Below the pieces are notes generated by a model that was given only the letters and a program-made list of their open reading frames with translations, was not told where the DNA came from and searched no databases. Positions 7,615-14,392 of a stretch of DNA of 19,891 nucleotides are shown one piece after another. The stretch is taken from contig CAAHEN010000114.1 in assembly GCA_900772575.1 (NCBI GenBank), positions 1-19,891 of the forward strand. The letters run 5' to 3'. The position numbers and the translations under genes are program-made. Position 1 is the stretch's first letter; every line of letters begins with the position of its first letter. Source of the DNA: Bacteroidaceae bacterium (GTDB lineage Bacteria > Bacteroidota > Bacteroidia > Bacteroidales > Bacteroidaceae).

Positions 7615-8757
7615 TCACTCCTCTTCGTCATCGCCCTCCCAGACGATGTGCAGCTCGTCGATGTAGAGTGTCGACCCGACGGCCCCTTCAAAGTAGGCGC
7701 CGGCCCGGCTCGACGTGGCGACGATGGCGATGGCGTAGCCGTCGTCCTTCAGACGTTCCTCGTTGAATGTCTTGCCGTTGCGCAGGCGGAAGGGCTCCTT
7801 GAAGTGTGTCCAGTCCGCCGGTTCGCCGGGATCGTCGATTCGCGCCATGGCGACGATGCGGTCGGAGGTGAGCACGTCGTCGCCGTTGAGGGGGACGAAG
7901 GCGGTGGGATCCACCTCGTAGACCACGGCATAGATGTCGGCCGAGTCGCGGCGGTCTGTGAGGACGTTCTTGTGCTTGTCGATGACCGTTGGCCCGGCGG
8001 TGTATTTGTAGTAGCCTTCGAGATAGAGCGGGCGCCCCCCGACGAGCTGCAGGCCGAAGCGCGTGGCGCGGCGGGGATAGAGCGTGGCATAGGCCGTGCG
8101 GAACTCGCCGATGAAGATGCTGCCGGCGGCGATGGGCATGGGGTCGGGGAGGTTCTCGCCGAACGAGCCGGTGGCGAGGGTGGTGAGGCGCACGCCGTTG
8201 CCCTTGTAGCCGACGCTGACGGCCGATGTCGGGTAACCGGTGGCCTGTGTGGCCATGCCCGTCATGGCATAACCGGCATTGCCGCTGCTCCAGTAGTCGC
8301 GGCGGGGATTCTCGGTGTCGGCGGCGTCCACTTCGTACCAGACGTTGTAGCGCCCCGACTTGTCGAGCTCATAGTGCTCGAAACTGCAAGTGGTGATGGG
8401 TTGCGGAAAATTGAAAGAGACGGCATAGGCCTTCTGCCACTGGCCGTCTTCTGAACTGACGGTGTAGGTCTGCGGTGTGGAGAAGTCGCGCGACGTGCCG
8501 TTGGCCGGCGAGATGGTGGCCCCGGGGGTGAGGATGAAGCGCGGCGCGAAGGCCGAGCGGTCTGTGCCTTTCTGGATATTGAAAGAGACGTGGTCGTTGG
8601 TGACGATGGGCTCGCCGATGATGACACTGCGGTGCTGCGTCACCCAGGCGGTGTCGACGGCGAGAATGTCACATTCGGCGTTGGGCGCCTCCTGCTTGAT
8701 GCAGGAGGCGAGGGCGGCGCAGACTGCCGCCAGGGCGATCGCGTGGATTGGCTTCAT
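7615..8757 (-). CDS. PCMD-domain lipoprotein
   Basis: The start at 8757 (MKPIHAIALAAVCAALASC, lipidated Cys 19) gives 380 residues. A longer in-frame start at 8829 would place a charged stretch ahead of the signal and would overlap the promoter box, so it was rejected. After the Cys comes an Ig-like N-terminal segment (about 30-125). This is a surface-lipoprotein pattern with 'FNIQKGTDRSAFAPRFILTP', typical of the domain that precedes PCMD. Residues about 140-375 match the PCMD (putative carbohydrate metabolism, PF13201) type: a jelly-roll-like domain with YNVWYEVD, YPTSAVSVGYKGNGVRL, RFGLQLVGGRPLYLEGYYKY and a terminal LYIDELHIVW. The protein ends in an acidic tail (EGDDEEE). The domain is probably carbohydrate-binding; no enzyme activity is established. 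It heads a transcription unit with its own promoter and is followed by a beta-barrel gene. Confidence 0.85.
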   Translation of the reverse strand: MKPIHAIALAAVCAALASCIKQEAPNAECDILAVDTAWVTQHRSVIIGEPIVTNDHVSFNIQKGTDRSAFAPRFILTPGATISPANGTSRDFSTPQTYTVSSEDGQWQKAYAVSFNFPQPITTCSFEHYELDKSGRYNVWYEVDAADTENPRRDYWSSGNAGYAMTGMATQATGYPTSAVSVGYKGNGVRLTTLATGSFGENLPDPMPIAAGSIFIGEFRTAYATLYPRRATRFGLQLVGGRPLYLEGYYKYTAGPTVIDKHKNVLTDRRDSADIYAVVYEVDPTAFVPLNGDDVLTSDRIVAMARIDDPGEPADWTHFKEPFRLRNGKTFNEERLKDDGYAIAIVATSSRAGAYFEGAVGSTLYIDELHIVWEGDDEEE

Positions 8758-8826
8758 TGGCTGTGGGGTTGAAGATGTCAGCCTCAAGGCCTTGGATACG
8801 GCCGGTGGGGCTGAAATGGTCGGCTG

Positions 8827-8834
8827 CAAATTTA
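8827..8834 (-). promoter_or_regulatory. Promoter -7 box (TAAATTTG) for the PCMD unit
   Basis: On the minus strand this 8-mer fits the Bacteroidetes -7 consensus TAnnTTTG exactly. It lies in the 114-bp gap between the acetyltransferase stop and the PCMD start, giving a 5' leader of about 60 nt. No good TTTG -33 element was seen at the usual spacing, so the promoter is probable rather than certain. Confidence 0.55.
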
Positions 8835-8871
8835 CGAAAAACTTTCTATAGGCTGCGCGTTTCGCACTGGC

Positions 8872-9429
8872 TTATTTGCTGGCGTCCGGTCTGGGCGCAC
8901 AGTTCTCCCGCGTCGCACCGCCGGCGGTGAGGTCGAGTTGGTAGTCGGTGATGTCGAGCCAGCGGCCCATCTTGTGCCCGACGGCGCGGAAGTGTGATGC
9001 CTGTGTGAAGCCCAGACGGGCGTGGAGGGCGCGGCTCGCGGCATTCTCACCGGTGATGCAGGCGACGAGCATGCGGTAGCCGCGCTGCCGGCAGTCGGCA
9101 ATGAGGTGTGCCATCAGGGCGAGGCCGTAGCCGTGCCCCGCTGCCTCGGGATGGAGATAGACGGTGGTCTCCAGCGTGTGGCAGAAGGCTTGGCGCTCTT
9201 TCCACGGGTGGGCATAGCAGTAGCCCACGACGGTGTCGCCGCATAGCCCGACGTGATAGGGCCACGCCGCCGCGATGCCGGCAATGCGGCGCTTCATCTC
9301 CGTCACAGTGACCGGCGTCACCTCGAAGGTGGCGGTAGACCGCATGACGTAGTGGTTGTAGATGGCGGCGATGGCGGCCGTGTCGGCCGGGGCTACGCGG
9401 CGTATGGCCAAGGGTGGGCTGCTGGTCAT
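8872..9429 (-). CDS. GNAT-family N-acetyltransferase, PAT/phosphinothricin acetyltransferase-like
   Basis: This is a 185-residue single-domain GNAT protein. The N-terminal half carries IYNHYVMRSTATFEVTPVT, close to the 'NHY..(S)T..F...P' signature of phosphinothricin acetyltransferase (PAT/Bar)-like enzymes. The centre has KERQAFCHTLETTVYLHP, matching the 'A...T.E.TVYV.P' strand. The acetyl-CoA loop is AAGHGYG (about 97-103); the usual Q/R at the start of that loop is missing. GENAASRALHARLGF (about 127-141) is the typical C-terminal GNAT helix. The family transfers acetyl groups from acetyl-CoA to small amines. Bacterial homologues often act on methionine sulfone or sulfoximine-type compounds, so resistance to phosphinothricin cannot be assumed. 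It starts 40 bp after the DUF3108 gene and is probably last in that operon. Confidence 0.87.
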   Translation of the reverse strand: MTSSPPLAIRRVAPADTAAIAAIYNHYVMRSTATFEVTPVTVTEMKRRIAGIAAAWPYHVGLCGDTVVGYCYAHPWKERQAFCHTLETTVYLHPEAAGHGYGLALMAHLIADCRQRGYRMLVACITGENAASRALHARLGFTQASHFRAVGHKMGRWLDITDYQLDLTAGGATRENCAPRPDASK

Positions 9430-9469
9430 ATGGGCTTCAGGTCTGTCCTGGCTGTGGGGTGGGGGCGCG

Positions 9470-10279
9470 TCAGTCCACTTTCGCCGTCATGGGGTTGCGC
9501 AGGCCCTTAGAGCCGGAGAGAAAGGCCTTGGCGACGCCGAAGTTGAGGTTCATGTCGAGGCGCACGGGCAGGTGGTTCTTGTCGTCGGTGACGAAGAAGC
9601 GCACCACCTCACTCTCCTTGCCGTTTTCTTTCTCCATGAACGAGAAGATGAGGCAGCGGTAGGTGGCGCCGGTGCCGCGCATCTTGACGTTGCCTTTGCC
9701 GCGAAACACGATGGACTGCCACTCGCAGTTGCGGCCGTCAGCCATGAGGAAGGGAATGCGGTGCCCGACTTTGTAGTTCGACGGGTCAAAGGAGCGGGCG
9801 CGGAGCAGCATGCTGATCATGTCGAAGGCGCAGTAGCGGCTCGACGAACTCTTGTAGAGTGCCCGGTCGCTGTCCTTCTGGTAGCGCATCTTGACGTGGC
9901 TCTGGCCGTTGGCATAGCTGTACCACACTTCATTGCGACGGTAGGTCTTGCCCTCGAAGGCGCCCTTGCGGAAGTAGCGCGGCACGAGGTCCAGGTCGGT
10001 GTAGGCCACGAGTGTGTCGCGCATGACAAAGAAGCGGTCGGCGCGCTGTGAGCCCCGGGTGATGAGGTAGGTGCGGTAGGCTGGGCGCCCGTCCCATGTG
10101 GTCTGGGTCGTGTTCATCGAGGCCGTGCCGGCTTTGACCCATACGAATTTCCAGTTGAAGTAGAGGTCGTAGATCAGTGTCTCGCCGCTTTGGAAGGCGG
10201 AGTTGCGCGAGGAGCACTGTGCGGCGGCCGCTCCGGCGATGAGCAGGAATGCCGCCATGAGGGTGAGCAACTTTTTCAT
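9470..10279 (-). CDS. DUF3108-family exported protein
   Basis: This 269-residue protein has a signal peptide (MKKLLTLMAAFLLIAGAAAA, then QC). The sequence from FQSGETLIYDLYFNWKFVWV onward follows the DUF3108 pattern: a GE-x-L-x-Y-x-x-x-x start, then AGTASM, RTYLITRGSQRADRFF and RDTLVAYTDLDLVPRYFRK. Next come a middle 'FDMISMLLRAR' helix and a C-terminal VVRFFVTDDKNHLPVRLDM strand pair. The family is periplasmic, beta-rich and without a known activity; the second half often resembles proteins that handle lipids or polysaccharides. Because it lacks lipoprotein or T9SS signals, periplasmic location is the best guess. It is third in the GH3 / Big_5 / DUF3108 / GNAT run, 60 bp after the Big_5 gene, with an A/C-rich leader. 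Confidence 0.87.
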   Translation of the reverse strand: MKKLLTLMAAFLLIAGAAAAQCSSRNSAFQSGETLIYDLYFNWKFVWVKAGTASMNTTQTTWDGRPAYRTYLITRGSQRADRFFVMRDTLVAYTDLDLVPRYFRKGAFEGKTYRRNEVWYSYANGQSHVKMRYQKDSDRALYKSSSSRYCAFDMISMLLRARSFDPSNYKVGHRIPFLMADGRNCEWQSIVFRGKGNVKMRGTGATYRCLIFSFMEKENGKESEVVRFFVTDDKNHLPVRLDMNLNFGVAKAFLSGSKGLRNPMTAKVD

Positions 10280-10339
10280 GTCTTAGATGGTGTGGATGGT
10301 GGTGTGTGAAGGTGAATGTGCTGTGATGCCGTGGGCGGC

Positions 10340-12265
10340 TCACTGTCCCTTGTTGCGCAGGCGCTCGGCGTTGCGGCTTCGCGCGGTCTGCTTTTTCTCG
10401 TCGGCCTTCTGCTTGATGAGCTCTTCGGGCTTCTGGCGCGTGAGGGGCAGTTCGTCGACGCGCCAAGTCTGGTTGATGTCCCAGTTGGCCCTCACGTCGA
10501 TCTTGGTGGGAAAGTAGAACACCTCCTCCGGCTCCCGGTGGGCGTCGTAGTCGCCGGTGTCCCAGATGCCGTTGCCGTTGCGGTCATAGAAGAGGCGCAG
10601 GTAGTAGGTGCCGGGCTTGACATAGAAGAAATCGGCGCGTCCGCCCCGGCTGCGCACCTGCCGCTCCACCTTCGTGTCCGATGAGAGAAGCTGCACGGTG
10701 GCCGTCGTGTCGGCGCCCGGCAGGGTCAGGAACAGACTGCCGAAACTGTCTTCACTGCCGATGCCGAAGTCTGTCTTGGAGGCGCGGTTGACGAGGCCAT
10801 AGAGGCCGGTGACGGCGGCGGAGTCGACGGTCAGCTCGTAGCGCTGGCCGTAGCGCCAGTTGCCGCGCACGGTGATGCTCATAACGGGCGGCGGCGCGAT
10901 GTCGAGCTCCAGCGGGGCATCGACGAAGTTGGTGTCGACGCGGAGCCGCAGGTGGAACGCCGCTGTGTCGATGCGCGTCAGGGGCTCCTCGAAGTTGATG
11001 ACCGGGTTCTGTAGCGGCGACAGTGCGCCGCCGCCTCGGGGCTGCATGGCAAGGAATTTCTGCGGCGGTGTCTCATTGCTGAAGTCGCCCTTCTTGTGCC
11101 GGCGTTCCAGCTGCTTCTGCCATTTCTCCGCCTCGTCGGCCTGCTGCTTGAGGCGGCGGGCCATTGTCTGTCGCGGCGTCAGTTCGAGCGTGTCGGTGCG
11201 TAGGGTGTTGGTGCGCAGCGAGTCATCGTAGGCGTCGTAGGTATAGGTCATGCGCAGCGTGTCGATGGTGGTGATACTGAGGTTGCGCAGCCAGTAAGTG
11301 ATGGTGTCGTTGCCGGGCGAGGCCTGTGTCAGGAGTAGGCTGTCGGCGTCGAAGTTCAGTCCCCTGACGACGGGGCGCTGGGCCGACGGCGCGGTGAAGT
11401 AGACGCGGAACCACTCGGGCACGTCGCGCTGTGTCTTGAGGAAATGGCGCTCGGTGGCCTTCTCAGTGAAGGCCAGCAGCACGAGGTCGTCGGGCGTGTA
11501 GTGCGTGTAGTGGACTGTGCGTATGGAGTCGTAGTAGACGGAGTCGCGCCAGACGGTGTCGTAGCGTACGTCGGGATGGGAGGTCGGGGTGACGGGCTGC
11601 CGGAGCATGGCGATCATCTCGCCGCGGCTGCGCTTGAAGTCGCCGTCCATGTCCTTGAGGGCATAGACGCGGTAGGTGCCCGGGGCGACGCCTTTGACGC
11701 TGAAGCGGCCACGGCTGTCGGTGCGCGCCACACGGTCGAAGGGGCGCGTGGTGAAGGCCGTGTCGGCGGTGTCGGCGTGCAGGCCGACGAGGATGCCCTT
11801 GACAGGCTCCAGATTCTCTGCCGCCAGCACGGTACCGCCCACCTCCATTGTGTCGAGGCGCTCGCCGGTGGAGAAGTAGTAGGTGAACATGCCGAGCGGG
11901 TTGCCCTCGGTGGCGTCCTGAATGGCGTCGGAGAAGTCGATGGTGTAGGTCGTGTTGGGGCGCAGCGTGTCGAGAAGGCTGACGCTGATGCGGCGGCCGG
12001 AGGTCTTGATTTCCGGCGTCTCGATCTGCGGTGGCGAGACGATGACCTTCTCGGCGGCGTTGTCCACCTTGATCAGTTCGCTGAAGAGGATGTTGACGCG
12101 GTGGGCCTTGGCGTTGCGTTGTCCGATGGAGGGCGACATGCCGACGATGTGGGGCGGCGTCTCGTCATACGGGCCGCCGTCGGGGCCACTGCCGGGGTTG
12201 GCGCAGCCACAGATGGCAGCGGCCAGTGTCAGGAGCAGGGCGGCGGTCAGGAGTCGGTGGAGCAT
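10340..12265 (-). CDS. Big_5 Ig-like domain lipoprotein
   Basis: This 641-residue lipoprotein begins MLHRLLTAALLLTLAAAICGC, with the lipidated Cys at 21. Residues about 35-133 form an Ig-like Big_5 domain (PF13205 type), starting PPHIVGMSPSIGQRNAKAH and ending GMFTYYFSTGE. A carboxypeptidase-regulatory/SdrB-like beta-sandwich follows (about 140-210: VKGILVGLHAD, RGRFSVKGVAPGTYRVYAL) with an acidic loop DMDGDFKRSRGE. A long region without recognised domains covers about 215-540 and includes a charged, probably helical segment LKQQADEAEKWQKQLERR. A second acidic loop, DRNGNGIWDTGDYD (about 580-593), resembles an EF-hand/dockerin calcium loop. The tail is very basic. A scaffold or binding role at the envelope is likely; no activity can be read. 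It lies 45 bp after the GH3 gene. Confidence 0.85.
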   Translation of the reverse strand: MLHRLLTAALLLTLAAAICGCANPGSGPDGGPYDETPPHIVGMSPSIGQRNAKAHRVNILFSELIKVDNAAEKVIVSPPQIETPEIKTSGRRISVSLLDTLRPNTTYTIDFSDAIQDATEGNPLGMFTYYFSTGERLDTMEVGGTVLAAENLEPVKGILVGLHADTADTAFTTRPFDRVARTDSRGRFSVKGVAPGTYRVYALKDMDGDFKRSRGEMIAMLRQPVTPTSHPDVRYDTVWRDSVYYDSIRTVHYTHYTPDDLVLLAFTEKATERHFLKTQRDVPEWFRVYFTAPSAQRPVVRGLNFDADSLLLTQASPGNDTITYWLRNLSITTIDTLRMTYTYDAYDDSLRTNTLRTDTLELTPRQTMARRLKQQADEAEKWQKQLERRHKKGDFSNETPPQKFLAMQPRGGGALSPLQNPVINFEEPLTRIDTAAFHLRLRVDTNFVDAPLELDIAPPPVMSITVRGNWRYGQRYELTVDSAAVTGLYGLVNRASKTDFGIGSEDSFGSLFLTLPGADTTATVQLLSSDTKVERQVRSRGGRADFFYVKPGTYYLRLFYDRNGNGIWDTGDYDAHREPEEVFYFPTKIDVRANWDINQTWRVDELPLTRQKPEELIKQKADEKKQTARSRNAERLRNKGQ

Positions 12266-12266
12266 G

Positions 12267-12294
12267 GGGTGATGAGGTGGTTAGGGTGATGAGG
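12267..12294 (-). repeat. 11-bp direct repeat in the Big_5 leader
   Basis: GGGTGATGAGG occurs at 12267-12277 and again at 12284-12294 with a 6-nt spacer. On the minus strand this is CCTCATCACCC twice, ending one base before the ATG of the Big_5 lipoprotein. The whole 45-bp intergenic stretch is A/C-rich on the coding strand and has no Shine-Dalgarno motif. Confidence 0.6.
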
Positions 12295-12310
12295 GGCGTC
12301 GGGGAGGGCT

Positions 12311-13831
12311 TCAGGCCTGCTGCGGACTGTTGAGCGCGAGCACTTGGTCGATGATGTCGCGGTTGTTGGCCAGGCGCGGCACCTTGTGCTGCCCGCCCAG
12401 TTTGCCGCGGCTCTTGAGCCAGTCGTTGAAGAGGCCGTCGCGGGCCACGATGACTTCGAGCGGCTGTAGCGTCAGGTTCTTGTGGCGCTTGGCGTCATAG
12501 TCGGAGTTGAGGGCGCGCAGGGCCTCATCGAGGATGGCGGCGAACTCGCTGAGGCGCTCTGGCCGCTGCTCGAACTCGATGACCCACTGGTGGCGGCAGC
12601 GCCCCTCGGCGTCCATGAAGACGGGAGCGGCAGTGTATTCGCGCACGATGGCACCGGTGCGGCGGCAGGCCTCGGCCAGTCCCTTCTCGGCGTTGTCCAC
12701 GATGAGTTCCTCGCCGAAGGCGTTGATGAAGCTCTTGGTGCGGCCACTGATGACGAACTTGTAGGGGGCGGTGGAGGTGAAGCGCACCGTGTCGCCGATC
12801 TGGTAGCGCCAGAGACCGCAGGAAGTGGAGATGACGATGGCGTAGTTGCGCCCCGTCTCGACACCCCAGAGGGGCACGACCTCGGGGCAATCCTTCCCGA
12901 CATCTTCCAGGGGGATGAACTCATAGAAGACGCCGTAGTCGAGCATGAGCAGCATCGCCGCGTCACGAGGGTCGTCCTGCAGGCCGAAGAAGCCCTCAGA
13001 GGCGTTGTAGGTCTCCATGTAGTGCATGCGCGGCGAGCGGATGAGGCGGTTGTACTGCTCGCGGTAGGGGGTGAAGGCCACGCCGCCGTGGAAGAAAACT
13101 TCCAAGTTGGGCCACACCTCGTCGAGTGTCCGCTTGCCGGTGATCTCGAGCACGCGGTGCAGGACGGCCATCATCCACGAGGGCACACCGGAGAGGTTGG
13201 TCACGTTCTTGTGTATGGCCAGTTCAGCGATGCGGTCGCGCTTCTCCTCGAAGTCTGGCAGGAGGGCGATGCGCTTGGGAGGGATGCGCACAAGGTTGAC
13301 GAGCGGGCTGATGTTCTCGATGAGAATGGCGCTCAGGTCGCCGACGAGCGAGTGCGGCAGGTCATAGTTAGGGGCATGGGATCCGCCGAGAATGAGGGCG
13401 CGGCCATCGAAAAGGCGGCTGTCGGGCACGTTGCGCAGGTAGAGGGCTACGGCGTCGCGACCACCGGCATAGTGGATGTCGTGCAGGCCGTCGCGGCTGA
13501 CGGGGATAAACTTGCTCTTGTCGTTGGTCGTGCCCGACGACTTGGCGTACCACTTGACGCGGCCTGGCCAGAGCACGTCGGCCTCGCCGTGGCGCATACG
13601 GTCGATGTCGCCCTTGACGTCCTCATAGGTGCTGACGGGCACGCCGGCGGCGAACGCTTCATAGTCGCGCATGGCGGCGGCGTCGTAGCGGCGGCCCCAT
13701 GCCGTCTGTGCGGCGCGTCGCAGCAGATGGGCGAGCACGCCGCGCTGTATGGCCTCGGCCTCAGTGGCATAGCGGTCGATGGCACGCAGGCGCTGGCTGA
13801 AGAAGGGCCTTATCAATGGGGTTAAACTCAT
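12311..13831 (-). CDS. GH3-family adenylate-forming enzyme
   Basis: The ATG at 13831 (MSLTPLIRPFFSQRLRAIDR) gives 506 residues, a usual length for bacterial GH3 proteins. An upstream in-frame start at 13873 would add 14 poorly conserved residues. The family belongs to the ANL adenylating superfamily: it activates a carboxylate with ATP and, in plants, conjugates it to amino acids. All diagnostic motifs are here: SSGTTNDKSKFIPVS (P-loop, 98-112), YNASEGFFGLQ (about 272-282), LWRYQIGDTVRF (about 338-349) and ISGRTKSFINAFGEELI (about 359-375). The substrate of the Bacteroidetes enzymes is unknown. There is no signal peptide, so it is cytoplasmic, unlike the two exported products encoded next in the operon. 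A TAACTTTG promoter box lies 50 bp upstream, making this the first gene of the unit. Confidence 0.9.
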   Translation of the reverse strand: MSLTPLIRPFFSQRLRAIDRYATEAEAIQRGVLAHLLRRAAQTAWGRRYDAAAMRDYEAFAAGVPVSTYEDVKGDIDRMRHGEADVLWPGRVKWYAKSSGTTNDKSKFIPVSRDGLHDIHYAGGRDAVALYLRNVPDSRLFDGRALILGGSHAPNYDLPHSLVGDLSAILIENISPLVNLVRIPPKRIALLPDFEEKRDRIAELAIHKNVTNLSGVPSWMMAVLHRVLEITGKRTLDEVWPNLEVFFHGGVAFTPYREQYNRLIRSPRMHYMETYNASEGFFGLQDDPRDAAMLLMLDYGVFYEFIPLEDVGKDCPEVVPLWGVETGRNYAIVISTSCGLWRYQIGDTVRFTSTAPYKFVISGRTKSFINAFGEELIVDNAEKGLAEACRRTGAIVREYTAAPVFMDAEGRCRHQWVIEFEQRPERLSEFAAILDEALRALNSDYDAKRHKNLTLQPLEVIVARDGLFNDWLKSRGKLGGQHKVPRLANNRDIIDQVLALNSPQQA

Positions 13832-13881
13832 GTGTCTACATTTTGCGGAGGCGGGCGAACGCCTACCTCCCAATCAGTGGG

Positions 13882-13889
13882 CAAAGTTA
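13882..13889 (-). promoter_or_regulatory. Promoter -7 box (TAACTTTG) for the GH3 operon
   Basis: This is an exact match to TAnnTTTG on the minus strand, 50 bp upstream of the GH3 start, giving a leader of about 40-45 nt. The -33 region is not a clear TTTG. Its position right before the first gene of the run supports it. Confidence 0.55.
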
Positions 13890-14047
13890 GGCATTTTTTC
13901 CCGAGCGCGGCACACACGGCAAGCGCAAAATGGGGTGGGGCGGTTTCGAGGCGTTTGCCTCAACAGATTAAGCCGTAGGGACTTAATCTCTCTGCCCCTG
14001 AAAGTGCGCGGTGGCTGGAAAGTTGGGATTTTTCGGTTTTAACACTG

Positions 14048-14079
14048 CTTGCTTTTGGCGTCCGGAAGAAGTATCTTTG
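14048..14079 (+). promoter_or_regulatory. Plus-strand Bacteroidetes promoter
   Basis: TATCTTTG at 14072-14079 is an exact TAnnTTTG -7 box. CTTG at 14048-14051 is a 3-of-4 match to the TTTG -33 box with a 20-nt spacer, which is the normal spacing. No protein gene follows on this strand, so it would drive a noncoding transcript starting near 14085. Confidence 0.5.
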
Positions 14080-14084
14080 CAGCA

Positions 14085-14172
14085 GAGGAAAAGGCCACCC
14101 TGCACGGATGGCCTTTTCCTGTGTCTTTGGCCGAGCTGTTTTGCCTGCATATGGCAAAAATCGGCCCGTTTT
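14085..14172 (+). ncRNA. Candidate small structured RNA
   Basis: The predicted transcript start, just after the TATCTTTG box, is followed at once by a 12-bp perfect hairpin (14086-14097 with 14109-14120, 11-nt loop). A second hairpin spans 14129-14166: GGCCGA/TCGGCC outer stem, TTTTGCC/GGCAAAA inner stem, 7-nt loop. It is followed by CCCGTTTTC, a short terminator-like T-run. Together this makes an RNA of about 85-90 nt with a 5' hairpin and a 3' terminator. It does not resemble 6S, SRP, tmRNA or RNase P RNA. The hairpins could instead serve minus-strand termination, so confidence is modest. Confidence 0.35.
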
Positions 14173-14370
14173 CTGAGAAACTTCCCCTAGCCCCGGAAAA
14201 ATTTGCTCTGGGCTAATTTGAATTTGCCCTAGGGAAGCTCCACCAAGGTACTATTTTAACATTCTGAATTTGGGTGAAGGTTAAAAAGGTTAAGGCGCTG
14301 TTTCGGCAACCGGGTCAAAAAGGTGAAGCGGCGTGTGGCGCGGTGTTATATTATGGGGCGCTGTCTCCCG

Positions 14371-14386
14371 CGCCACTTGCGTGGCG
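14371..14386 (-). terminator. Possible terminator of the three-module lipoprotein gene
   Basis: CGCCAC (14371-14376) and GTGGCG (14381-14386) form a 6-bp GC-rich stem with a 4-nt loop, 6 bp beyond the stop of the lipoprotein gene on the minus strand. An alternative longer-range pairing uses GTGGCGCG (14335-14342). There is no T-run after the stem, so function is uncertain. Confidence 0.35.
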
Positions 14387-14392
14387 TTCCCC

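Larger units (their letters stand above)
13832..14392. other. 560-bp noncoding region rich in hairpins
   Basis: No convincing protein gene was found here. From left to right it holds the following:
- the GH3 promoter (13882-13889);
- a GAGGC/GCCTC hairpin (13948-13961);
- an 8-bp inverted repeat AGATTAAG/CTTAATCT (13965-13989);
- a plus-strand promoter and hairpin pair (14048-14172);
- a nested inverted repeat CTTCCC..TAGCCC / GGGCTA..GGGAAG (14181-14237);
- a run of GGTTAAAAAGG / GGTCAAAAAGG-type imperfect repeats (14279-14325);
- an 8-bp inverted repeat GTGGCGCG/CGCGCCAC (14335-14376).
The middle is visibly more A+T-rich than the flanking genes. Confidence 0.6.

Noticed and set aside
7544..7618. 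GTG start for the beta-barrel gene overlapping the PCMD stop
   Set aside because: It would place 25 polar residues ahead of the signal peptide; the ATG at 7543 gives a standard one.
8872..9429. Calling the acetyltransferase a phosphinothricin resistance gene
   Set aside because: The PAT-like motifs are clear, but homologues often act on other amines, so a resistance role is not supported by sequence alone.
11444..12289. Antisense 281-residue ORF over the Big_5 gene
   Set aside because: It is a GC-driven shadow with low-complexity G/A/V composition and no recognisable motif; the opposite strand carries a lipoprotein with domains.
12482..13825. Antisense 447-residue ORF over the GH3 gene
   Set aside because: The same region encodes all GH3 motifs on the other strand. 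The plus-strand product is repetitive in A/V/G/E/D and has no motif.
14085..14392. 6S, SRP, tmRNA or RNase P RNA in the long gap
   Set aside because: None of the conserved sequence blocks of these RNAs was seen; only a small unclassified structured RNA remains possible.
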